Below the pieces are notes generated by a model that was not told where the DNA came from, made no database searches, and saw nothing but the letters and a program-made list of their open reading frames with translations. From an uncultured Hyphomicrobiales bacterium (GTDB taxonomy: Bacteria > Pseudomonadota > Alphaproteobacteria > Rhizobiales > Beijerinckiaceae): DNA of 64,000 nt. The translations under genes were made by a program, and so were the position numbers. Numbering within the stretch: position 1 is the first letter of the stretch; the number at the start of each line of letters is the position of its first letter. Location: NCBI GenBank assembly GCA_903851305.1, contig CAINNX010000029.1, positions 1 through 64,000 on the forward strand, given 5' to 3'. Positions 22,200 to 30,921 of the stretch are shown here, piece by piece.

Positions 22200-22588
22200 A
22201 TGCTTACTCCTCTTCACGCTAGCAGAACCCGCGCCAGCGATACGACCTTCATGTAAGATTTCAGGGGTTACTAAATCCTAACCACCGAGCATTGCTTTGT
22301 CGTTTGTGAATAAGGCGAGACTTTGTTCAAAGAAGAGTGAATAAGTAAAACATGATTCATTTCGATGTCTTCGTGTTAACCATGACGAATTCTATTGATT
22401 AGATGCGCGAAACCTTTCGATTACCTCAAGAAGACTTCGAAATAGTGTGCTTAATGAAGTGTTAAACGTGATTGTTGCCAAGTTGAAACTGTGCTTTTTC
22501 GTGGCAGGGCTGATGTTTTTATTGAATAAGCCTTGTCGTCACGCTGCGTTGCAACAGTTAGACTGTGAATGAAAAACAAGGGAAAAGC

Positions 22589-23359
22589 ATGAGCCAAGAT
22601 CTTCAGGGCATTCGGAACGCGCTTGTGACGGGCGCTGCACGGCGTATCGGCCGTGCCATTGCTCTGCGTCTGGCGGGTGAGGGCTATGGTCTGGCGCTTC
22701 ATTCGAGCTTGCGCTCTGCTTCGGATGCGGAGGTCTTGGCGCAAGACATTCGCCGTTCAGGTGGCCGCGCACAGGTTGTCACGGGTGATCTGGGCCGAGC
22801 CGAGGATGTTGCAGGCTTGCTCAGCAAAGCCGCGGTCGCCATCGGGCCGCTCAGCCTGCTTGTCAACAATGCCTCGCTTTATGAGCCTGATGTGCCGGGT
22901 GCTTTTGATGGCACCTTCTTTGATCAAATGATGGCGGTCAATCTGCGTGCGCCATTGCAACTCGCTTCAGATTTTGCTGCGGCTTTGCCCACGCAGGCGC
23001 GTGGTGCTGTTATCAATATTATCGATCAAAAAGTCTGGCGTCTGAACCCGCGCTATTTCTCTTACACGTTGAGCAAAAGCGCTTTCTGGACGGCGACGCA
23101 AACCATGGCGCAAGCTTATGCGCCCCGCATTCGGGTCAATGCTGTGGGGCCAGGGCCGGTCTTGCCAAATCATCTGGAAGGTGAGGCAGGTTTTTTGCGC
23201 GAGGCGGCAGCTGTGCCTTTAGGTGCAAGTGTGAGCCCGGATGAAATTGCTGATGCGGTGATTTATCTCGTTCATGCGCGTAGTGTGACAGGGCAGATGA
23301 TCGCGGTCGATGGCGGTCAGCATTTGGCGTGGAAGACGCCAGACGTGCCCGAGCATTAA
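22589..23359 (+). CDS. SDR family oxidoreductase (pteridine reductase/FolM-like)
   Basis: ALVTGAARRIGRAIALRLAGEGYGLALH, LVNNASLYEPD, YTLSKSAFWTATQTMA, RVNAVGPGPVLP. Confidence 0.85.
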   Translation: MSQDLQGIRNALVTGAARRIGRAIALRLAGEGYGLALHSSLRSASDAEVLAQDIRRSGGRAQVVTGDLGRAEDVAGLLSKAAVAIGPLSLLVNNASLYEPDVPGAFDGTFFDQMMAVNLRAPLQLASDFAAALPTQARGAVINIIDQKVWRLNPRYFSYTLSKSAFWTATQTMAQAYAPRIRVNAVGPGPVLPNHLEGEAGFLREAAAVPLGASVSPDEIADAVIYLVHARSVTGQMIAVDGGQHLAWKTPDVPEH

Positions 23360-23619
23360 TCAGCGGTTGGCAGACGGCGGATGGTGAATTCAATCTGTCC
23401 GTCCGCCAGTTCGCGCCAGCTTTCAATTTCCGTCATATAGGCTTGTTTGGGAAACGAGCTGAACCATTCGCGAGCTTTTTCGCGCGCTGCATCGCGTGGC
23501 AAGGTAAAGGTCTCGCGCCGAAATGCACTTGCAACCTGATCACGCGCACGCCGTGTGGTGCGCGCACGCTGTGATAGCGAGCGGGCCAGATCGGCGGGCA
23601 TTTTGCGGTCGTAGGCCAT
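23356..23619 (-). CDS. Small basic hypothetical protein (87 aa)
   Basis: MAYDRKMPADLARSLSQRARTTRRARDQVASAFRRETFTLPRDAAREKAREWFSSFPKQAYMTEIESWRELADGQIEFTIRRLPTAD; shares stop-codon bases with the convergent SDR gene. Confidence 0.65.
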   Translation of the reverse strand: MAYDRKMPADLARSLSQRARTTRRARDQVASAFRRETFTLPRDAAREKAREWFSSFPKQAYMTEIESWRELADGQIEFTIRRLPTAD

Positions 23620-23676
23620 CGCGGGTCTCAGCGTCGAATAAGCCCGAGCTTAGCTCTTTGCCCCCGCGCTGGGGAG

Positions 23677-24864
23677 TCATTTTGCGCGGGCGGCCAGTGC
23701 CTCTGTCACAATCTGCTCAAAGGCCTCGGGGTTTTCGGGGAAGCCTTTCTGAATCCATCGCTTTTGGATCTCGTTGAGCATTTCGCCAATGGCTCTGCCC
23801 GGGCTCATGCCGCGTGCAAGGAGGTCGGCACCGTTCAGGGGCAATTTGGGTTCGTTCAAGCTTTGTGCTTGTGCGCATGCCTCTTCAAAGCCCGCTAACA
23901 TCAGTGCGTCGCAGGTTGCTTGCCGTCCAAAAAGCATCAGGCAGATGCGGATGTGATGTGTGTCAGGTTCTGTTGCGCGGGAGATTTTTTCTGATGCTTG
24001 GGCGGCGCGAGACAATCTTTGCGTTTCAGCATTTGATAGGCGCAAACAGTCTTGCAAGCGCGCCGCGTCTTCGCGCTTCAGCATGGCCAGACTCGCGAGT
24101 TTTAAAATGGCATCGCACTCGTGGGGTATGCGCGCCAGACGTGTTGTGCAATAGACGCCACCCAAGAGCGGCATAACAAGCCCAAATCCACTCATAAGAG
24201 CAAGGGTGTCGGCAGCGCCTTCTGTCTCAAACAGTTTTATCAGCTCTGCGCGCACACGCTCGCGCGATAAACCGTTCAAGCCCTCGCGCTGGTGCAAAAT
24301 GGCTTGAAGCGCTGCAGGGTCAGCGGTGTTTTCTGAAAAAGCTGCATGAAACCGGAAATAGCGTAGAATACGCAAATAATCTTCGCGGATGCGGGTTGCC
24401 GGATCGCCAATAAAGCGCACATGGCGCATTTCAATATCGCGCATACCATCGGCATAATCATGCACAATTCCGTTAGCGCCTACAGATAGTGCATTGAACG
24501 TGAAATCACGGCGCAGAGCATCTTTTTTAAAATCACGTCCAAAAAGAACCGTGGCACGACGTCCGTCTGTGTCAACATCTTCGCGCAAGGTGGTGATCTC
24601 GAACGGAACATGATCGACAATCAACGTGACGGTGCCATGATCAATGCCGGTCGGCACGCTTTTGAGGCCAGCTTTTGCTGCGCGTGCAATCACCACATCG
24701 GGCGTCGCGGTGGTGGCCAGATCAATGTCGTGAACTGGTTTGCCCATGAAATGATTGCGTACCGCGCCGCCCACCACGCGCAGCTCCTCGCCATGGCCAT
24801 CGAGTGCGGCAAACACGCGCTGCACATGGGGATCATCGAAGAAAGAGGGTGAGCCGATCTTCAC
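23677..24864 (-). CDS. cca: CCA tRNA nucleotidyltransferase
   Basis: VVGGAVRNHFMGKPVHDIDLATTATPD, RRDFTFNALSVGANGIVHDYADGMRDIEMRHVRFIGDPATRIREDYLRILRYFRFHA. Confidence 0.95.
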   Translation of the reverse strand: MKIGSPSFFDDPHVQRVFAALDGHGEELRVVGGAVRNHFMGKPVHDIDLATTATPDVVIARAAKAGLKSVPTGIDHGTVTLIVDHVPFEITTLREDVDTDGRRATVLFGRDFKKDALRRDFTFNALSVGANGIVHDYADGMRDIEMRHVRFIGDPATRIREDYLRILRYFRFHAAFSENTADPAALQAILHQREGLNGLSRERVRAELIKLFETEGAADTLALMSGFGLVMPLLGGVYCTTRLARIPHECDAILKLASLAMLKREDAARLQDCLRLSNAETQRLSRAAQASEKISRATEPDTHHIRICLMLFGRQATCDALMLAGFEEACAQAQSLNEPKLPLNGADLLARGMSPGRAIGEMLNEIQKRWIQKGFPENPEAFEQIVTEALAARAK

Positions 24865-25532
24865 GCATATAGCCTTTCGTGAAGATTGCGGATGATTCCA
24901 GCTGTCACGCCCCAGATGTTTTTTCCGCCATAAGGCATGACATGGAAATGACGTGTCACACCCTCACGCGTGCGTGATTCCCGGGCATGGTTGGTGGTAT
25001 CCATCAAAAAGCGCAGCGGCACTTCAAAGGCTTCTTCGACTTCCGTGTGGTTGATGGTGAGTGCAAAAGGTGTACGCACTTCAGCCACAAGCGGCAAAAT
25101 GCGAAAGCCCGAATGGGTGAGATAGGTGTCAAGAAAACCCAAGGGCGTCACAAGCTCGGGTGACAGCCCGATCTCTTCTTGTGCTTCGCGCAGGGCGGCT
25201 GCCGCCGCGCTCTCATCTTCCGGATCGATGCGCCCGCCTGGAAAAGCGACTTGTCCCGCATGGCGGCGCAAAGCGAGTGAGCGGCGCGTCAAAAGCACAT
25301 GTGTTTCATCGCCACGTGCAATCAGGGGAATGAGCACGGCGGCGGGCGTCGCCGCTGCGGCTAACCCGTTTTTGTAAAGATCGGGATTGAGCACATGGTC
25401 GCCACGATGCGGGATGTTTAGCGGGTCTGTCGCGCTCAAGGGCAGGTCAAGCGAGAGGCGTGCGAGGGCGCGCATGCGTACATCGCTGGCGGAGAAAGGC
25501 ACATGGTCCTTGATCTCGCTGGGGCCTGTCAT
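24861..25532 (-). CDS. CoA pyrophosphatase-like NUDIX hydrolase
   Basis: RRHAGQVAFPGGRIDPEDESAAAAALREAQEEIGL Nudix box. Confidence 0.9.
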   Translation of the reverse strand: MTGPSEIKDHVPFSASDVRMRALARLSLDLPLSATDPLNIPHRGDHVLNPDLYKNGLAAAATPAAVLIPLIARGDETHVLLTRRSLALRRHAGQVAFPGGRIDPEDESAAAAALREAQEEIGLSPELVTPLGFLDTYLTHSGFRILPLVAEVRTPFALTINHTEVEEAFEVPLRFLMDTTNHARESRTREGVTRHFHVMPYGGKNIWGVTAGIIRNLHERLYA

Positions 25533-26134
25533 TTTGATATGCCTGTTCCGATTATGAAAAACGTCTCTCCTGATGCCACGCCGGTCTCTTCGCGTCCATT
25601 CACCAGACGGGTGTCTGCCTGCGCGACCAGATCAAAGGTCACAGCGCGGGTGACGAGCGCCCATAAGTCGCCGCGCACCAAGAGATAGGGTTTGAGCCCG
25701 TCTGCTGCGCCCCGCTCAAAGCGCAAGGGATGGTCGAGGCCAGCCGTCACCTTCTCGCCGAGATTGGTGCGAAAGATGAGTCTTTCATCCTCCATCCACA
25801 GGTCGACGGCCAGAAAAGGCGCGTCCTCAACCTCGACGGGCACTTTTTCAACCGGCGTCACAAGAAAATGACCATCGGCCTCGCGCCGCAGAACAGAGGC
25901 AAAGAGCTTGACGAGGGCGGGGCGGGAAATGGGCGAGTTTTGATAGTGCCAGGCACCGTCGCGGGTGATTTTCAGACCAATATCAGCGCAAAGGGGTGGA
26001 TTCCACGCAGGGGCGGACGGCAGGTTGGTCAATTGCGCAGCGGCAGCCGCAACGGCGTCCAGCCTCCCTTTCTCTGCCTCCGCCATGATGCGACCATCCT
26101 CTCGTGTGGAACTGTGGGGCTTGTGCATCGACAT
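25529..26134 (-). CDS. DUF1285 domain-containing protein
   Basis: GLKITRDGAWHYQNSPISRPALVKLFASVLRREADGHFLVTPVEKVPVEVEDAPFLA. Confidence 0.88.
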   Translation of the reverse strand: MSMHKPHSSTREDGRIMAEAEKGRLDAVAAAAAQLTNLPSAPAWNPPLCADIGLKITRDGAWHYQNSPISRPALVKLFASVLRREADGHFLVTPVEKVPVEVEDAPFLAVDLWMEDERLIFRTNLGEKVTAGLDHPLRFERGAADGLKPYLLVRGDLWALVTRAVTFDLVAQADTRLVNGREETGVASGETFFIIGTGISK

Positions 26135-26215
26135 TGCCGCCCCGCGACCTAAACTAACAAGATCAGGTTGAAACGGGAACCGTCAGGACCGGTCTGGCCG
26201 GGGGGATCAGGGATC

Positions 26216-27217
26216 ATGCAGGACAATAGCGCCACCTCACTCGATGCCGCCGTCACCCGCTCGGCAGAAGCCGCCCTTGAGCGCGTCGGCGCGGCGCGCG
26301 CCGCCATCGGCACGGTGATCTTTGGCCAGGAGCGGGTGGTTGAAGAAACGCTCGTTACATTGATCGCCGGCGGCCACGGCTTGTTGGTCGGTGTGCCGGG
26401 CCTCGCCAAGACCAAGCTTGTGGAGACGCTGGGCACGGTGCTGGGGCTTGATGCGCGTCGCGTGCAATTCACGCCTGATCTGATGCCCTCCGACATTTTG
26501 GGTTCTGAAATTCTCGAAGAAGGCTCTGATCGTGCGCGGGCCTTCCGCTTTGTCAAAGGCCCGATCTTTGCGCAGCTGTTGATGGCCGATGAAATCAACC
26601 GCGCCAGCCCGCGCACGCAATCGGCTTTGCTGCAGGCGATGCAGGAATATCATGTCACGGTGGCAGGCGAGCGGCATGATCTGCCAAAGCCTTTCCATGT
26701 GCTGGCCACACAAAATCCACTGGAGCAGGAAGGCACTTATCCATTGCCCGAGGCCCAGCTTGATCGCTTTCTGATGCAGATTGATGTGACTTATCCCGAC
26801 CGCGAGGCCGAGCGGCGCATCCTGATCGAGACGACAGGCGAAAGTGACGTGCGTCTGCGCGCTGCCATGAGCGCGGATGATCTCATGGCAACGCAGCGCC
26901 TCGTGCGCCGCCTGCCCGTGGGCGAGCGTGTCGTTGATGCCATTTTGGATCTCGTGCGCTCGGCGCGCCCGGGCGAAGGCGGCCATGAGGTGACGCAATA
27001 TATCGCTTGGGGGCCGGGGCCGCGCGCGGCGCAAGCACTCATGCTCGCATCTCGTGCGCGTGCCTTGGTAGATGGCCGCTTGGCACCCTCGCTTGATGAT
27101 CTTATCGCTCTGGCTGAGCCTGTCTTGAAGCACCGTATGGCGCTGACCTTTGCGGCGCGTGCGGAAGGCTGGACCATTTCATCGGTCATCGCCAAGCTCG
27201 CTGAAAAGCTCGGCTGA
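26216..27217 (+). CDS. MoxR family AAA ATPase
   Basis: GLLVGVPGLAKTKLVETLG (Walker A), LLMADEINRASPRTQSALLQAMQE (Walker B), QNPLEQEGTYPLPEAQLDRF. Confidence 0.95.
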   Translation: MQDNSATSLDAAVTRSAEAALERVGAARAAIGTVIFGQERVVEETLVTLIAGGHGLLVGVPGLAKTKLVETLGTVLGLDARRVQFTPDLMPSDILGSEILEEGSDRARAFRFVKGPIFAQLLMADEINRASPRTQSALLQAMQEYHVTVAGERHDLPKPFHVLATQNPLEQEGTYPLPEAQLDRFLMQIDVTYPDREAERRILIETTGESDVRLRAAMSADDLMATQRLVRRLPVGERVVDAILDLVRSARPGEGGHEVTQYIAWGPGPRAAQALMLASRARALVDGRLAPSLDDLIALAEPVLKHRMALTFAARAEGWTISSVIAKLAEKLG

Positions 27218-27219
27218 TC

Positions 27220-28140
27220 ATGGCGCAGGTCGAGCTCCTCATTCGGGACGACGCAGAGCGCCAAGCTTTGCACCCTTTGGGGCCGCTTGATCTTGCACGC
27301 CGCCTGCCGGGCCTGATTGTCTCCGCCAAAGAAGTTGCAGCGACCGTGATGCACGGCGTGCATGGGCGCAAGCGTGCGGGTGCTGGTGAGACCTTCTGGC
27401 AGTTTCGTCCCTTCACCTATGGCGAAGCGAGTGCGCGCATTGATTGGCGCCGCTCTGCACGTGACGACAGGCTCTATGTGCGCGAGCGCGAATGGGAGGC
27501 GGCGCATACAGTCTGGATCTGGTGTGATCGCTCCCCCTCCATGGCTTATGTGTCGGGCCTTGCCTTGCAGCCCAAGATCGATCGCGCTCTGGTTTTAGGC
27601 CTGGCGCTGGCCGATTGCTTGGTGCGTGGTGGCGAGCGTGTTGGCATTCCCGGCCTCACGCGCGCTTTTGCGGCCCGCGACATTGTCGAGCGTCTGGCCG
27701 AGCGCATGGCAGAAGAATCGGCGCGCCCCGGCCATGTGGCAGGTGAATTGCCGCCAGCCGAAGCGCTGGCGCCGCGCACGCAAGCCGTCATTCTGTCAGA
27801 TTTTCTCTCCGACCCGCATGAGATCGCCGCCACCATTCGCGCCATGTCTGCGCGTGGGGCGCGTGGTCATCTTGTGATGATTATGGATCCCGTCGAAGAG
27901 ACGTTTCCCTTCTCCGGTCACACCGAATTTCGCGATGTCGATTCCTCTGCGCGCTTGCGCGTGGGTGAAGCGCAATCGTTCCGCGCGGATTACATCCGCC
28001 GTCTGGCTGAGCATCGCGACAGCTTGCGCGCGGCCGCGCGTGCGCGTGGCTGGAGTTTCGCGCTCCATCATACTGACAGGCCCGCCTCTGAAGCTTTGCT
28101 CAATCTGCGCATGCAGCTTGAAGTTGGGCAGGGGGGCTGA
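27220..28140 (+). CDS. DUF58 domain-containing protein
   Basis: RRAGAGETFWQFRPFTYGEASARIDWRRSARDDRLYVREREWEAAHTVWIWCDRSPSM-type DUF58 core (translated KRAGAGETFWQFRPFTYGEASARIDWRRSAR). Confidence 0.93.
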   Translation: MAQVELLIRDDAERQALHPLGPLDLARRLPGLIVSAKEVAATVMHGVHGRKRAGAGETFWQFRPFTYGEASARIDWRRSARDDRLYVREREWEAAHTVWIWCDRSPSMAYVSGLALQPKIDRALVLGLALADCLVRGGERVGIPGLTRAFAARDIVERLAERMAEESARPGHVAGELPPAEALAPRTQAVILSDFLSDPHEIAATIRAMSARGARGHLVMIMDPVEETFPFSGHTEFRDVDSSARLRVGEAQSFRADYIRRLAEHRDSLRAAARARGWSFALHHTDRPASEALLNLRMQLEVGQGG

Positions 28141-28143
28141 TCG

Positions 28144-30921
28144 ATGCTGGGCCTGCCACTCGCCTTTGCTGCGCCTTTCGTGCTCTCTGCACTGCTTGTG
28201 CTGCCAGCGTTTTGGTATCTGCTGCGCCTCACGCCGCCGCGCCCGCGCGAGATTGCTTTCCCGCCCTTGCGGCTGATCCTGGATTTGCAGGCGCGCGAAG
28301 AAACACCCGCGCACACGCCGTGGTGGCTGCTCGCTTTGCGCCTGTTGCTGGCAGCTTTCATCATTATCGCCATGGCTGGACCTGTCTGGAATCCGCCGCC
28401 CGCATCGCTTGTCGCGCGCGGGCCTGTGCTGGTGCTGATGGATGATGGCTGGACAGCGGCCCCTGATTGGGCCGAGCGCGTCAATGCAGCCGCCGAGCGC
28501 ATGGCGTCTGCCAACCGTGAGGGTCGCCCGGCTGCGCTCGTCGCTCTGTCGGAGGGTGCGCGCGAAATCATCGCGCAGGATTCAGCGCGCGTCACAGAGC
28601 GTCTGCGGGCTTTGAAGCCTGTGCCCTATGTGGCAGACCGGCGTCTGGCTTTGCCTGCCATTGAGAAATTTTTAAGCCGCGAGAAGCAGGCCGAGATTGT
28701 CTGGATTGCCGATGGCTTGATCAGTGGCTTTGCCGACGAATTTTCGCGCGATCTTGGCACGCTCGCAGGCGCCAATCCTGTTCATTTGGTGCGCGCCAGC
28801 CGTCCGCTGTTGGCCATTTCATCCACCGAGAATGCAGCTGGCGCGTTGGAAGTGACACTGACACGCGCGCAAACACAAACTCCGGCGGCGGGCCAATTGC
28901 GTGCCTTTGACAAAAAAGGCCTGGCCATGGGGCAGGGCTCTTTTGATTTCGGTGCGTCTCTGGAAGCCAAAGCCACATTCGATCTGCCGATTGAATTGCG
29001 AAATGACATTGCCCGCGTTGAGATTGAAGGCGAGCATTCAGCCGGTGCTGTGAGCCTGCTTGATGAGCGTTGGAAGCGCCGCCGAGTCGGGCTGGCGGCG
29101 GGCTCAACGGCTGACGTCGCGCAGCCTTTGCTCTCACCGCTCTATTATCTGCGCCGCGCCTTGCAGCCCTTCGCCGAAGTGCGCGAGGCACAAGCGGGCC
29201 GTGGGGATCCGATCCTCTCGCTGCTTGAAGATCGTCTGTCAGTGCTTGTGCTGGCTGATATCGGCGTCATCACCGGCAAGACGCGCGACGAAGTTTTGCG
29301 CTTCGTCACTGAAGGCGGCGTGCTCTTGCGCTTTGCGGGCACGCGACTGGCGGGTGCAAGTGACGATCTCGTGCCGGTGCGCCTGCGCCGTGGTGGGCGC
29401 GTGCTGGGTGGCGCAATGTCGTGGGATCAGCCCAAGCAGCTAGCAAGCTTTCCAGCAGAAAGCCCCTTTGCGGGTCTTTCCATTCCGCAAGAAGTCACTG
29501 TCACGCGGCAAGTCCTGGCAGAGCCTGATGCCAATCTGCCCGCGCGCACTTGGGCGCAGCTGGCAGATGGCACGCCGCTGGTGACAGCTGAGAAGCGCGG
29601 CAAAGGTGTCATTGTTCTGGTGCATGTGACGGCTGACACGACATGGTCGAACCTGCCGCTGTCAGGTCTCTTCGTTGACATGCTTCGCCGCACAGTCGCG
29701 CTATCGGGCGAGACGCTGGCCACGGGGCAGGATGCGCAAGGCCAGCGCGTTGAGACATTGGCGCCGCAGCGTAGCCTCAATGGTTTTGGTGCGCTCGGCG
29801 CGCCGCCGCTCAATGCGCGCCCCATTCCAGCGAATTTTACGGGCGCGCCCGATGCTGAACATCCACCCGGTTTTTACGGTCCGCCCGAAGCGCAAGTCGC
29901 GATCAATACATTGCAGCCTGGTGAAAAGCTCGAAATGGCAAAATATGAAACGACCTTTGTGAGCGAGCCTTTGCTGCGTGCAGCGCCTGTTGATCTGCGT
30001 GCCAGCCTGATAGCGCTGGCGCTCGCACTGTTGCTCGTCGATGCCTTTGCTTCGCTCTGGCTCGCAGGCGGTTTTGATCGCCTGCCATGGCGCAAGGTTG
30101 CGCGCCGTGGCGCAGCCGCCTTGTTGCTCTCGCTGGCGACCTTGATTGTGTCTCCCGATCATGCGCGCGCACAAACCAAGCCGGGGGATGCGGCACTGAC
30201 CACGCGTCTGGCCTATGTCGTGACCGGCGATGCGCAGGCGGATGAAGCCAGCCGCTTGGGTCTGGCATCCTTGTCGCGCGCTTTGGCAGCGCGCACAGCC
30301 TTGTCGCCGGGCGAGCCGCAAGGCATTGATCCCGCGCGTGACGAACTTGCATTTTTCCCGCTGATCTATTGGCCCGTCGTCGCCACGCGCCCGCAGCCCT
30401 CGCCCGAGGCTGTCACGCGCATTGCCAATTTCATGAAACAGGGCGGCACAGTGATCTTTGACACGCGCGATGCGCTCACCGCGCGCCCCAGTGGTCCGCC
30501 CTCTCCCGAGCAGCAATGGTTGCGCACCATGCTGACGGGCGTGGACGTGCCGGAGCTGGAGCCAATCCCGCGCAGTCATGTCGTGACGAAAACATTTTAT
30601 CTGCTCGAAAATTTTGTCGGCCGCACGACAGTCGGGCAGACATGGATCGAAGCACTGCCGCCTGAAAATGCCGATCAATCCAATCGCCCTGTGCGTGCGG
30701 GCGATGGCGTCTCGCCCGTCATCATCACGTCGAATGATTTTGCGGGCGCATGGGCCGCGGACCAAAATGGCAGCCCGCTTTATCCGCTGGTGCCCGGCGG
30801 CAATCGCCAACGCGAATTGGCGCTGCGGGCTGGCGTCAATCTCGTCATGTATACGCTGACTGGCAATTACAAAGCCGATCAGGTGCATGTGCGTGACCTT
30901 CTGGAGAGGCTCGGCCATTGA
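28144..30921 (+). CDS. DUF4159 domain-containing membrane protein with N-terminal BatA-like region
   Basis: MLGLPLAFAAPFVLSALLVLPAFWYLLRLTPPRPREIAFPPLRLI; C-terminal RLAYVVTGDAQADEASRLGLASLSRAL...LAFFPLIYWPV. Confidence 0.9.
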   Translation: MLGLPLAFAAPFVLSALLVLPAFWYLLRLTPPRPREIAFPPLRLILDLQAREETPAHTPWWLLALRLLLAAFIIIAMAGPVWNPPPASLVARGPVLVLMDDGWTAAPDWAERVNAAAERMASANREGRPAALVALSEGAREIIAQDSARVTERLRALKPVPYVADRRLALPAIEKFLSREKQAEIVWIADGLISGFADEFSRDLGTLAGANPVHLVRASRPLLAISSTENAAGALEVTLTRAQTQTPAAGQLRAFDKKGLAMGQGSFDFGASLEAKATFDLPIELRNDIARVEIEGEHSAGAVSLLDERWKRRRVGLAAGSTADVAQPLLSPLYYLRRALQPFAEVREAQAGRGDPILSLLEDRLSVLVLADIGVITGKTRDEVLRFVTEGGVLLRFAGTRLAGASDDLVPVRLRRGGRVLGGAMSWDQPKQLASFPAESPFAGLSIPQEVTVTRQVLAEPDANLPARTWAQLADGTPLVTAEKRGKGVIVLVHVTADTTWSNLPLSGLFVDMLRRTVALSGETLATGQDAQGQRVETLAPQRSLNGFGALGAPPLNARPIPANFTGAPDAEHPPGFYGPPEAQVAINTLQPGEKLEMAKYETTFVSEPLLRAAPVDLRASLIALALALLLVDAFASLWLAGGFDRLPWRKVARRGAAALLLSLATLIVSPDHARAQTKPGDAALTTRLAYVVTGDAQADEASRLGLASLSRALAARTALSPGEPQGIDPARDELAFFPLIYWPVVATRPQPSPEAVTRIANFMKQGGTVIFDTRDALTARPSGPPSPEQQWLRTMLTGVDVPELEPIPRSHVVTKTFYLLENFVGRTTVGQTWIEALPPENADQSNRPVRAGDGVSPVIITSNDFAGAWAADQNGSPLYPLVPGGNRQRELALRAGVNLVMYTLTGNYKADQVHVRDLLERLGH

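Noticed and set aside
29701-30918. 405-aa minus-strand ORF inside the DUF4159 gene
   Set aside because: Antisense shadow with Arg/Gln/His-rich composition.
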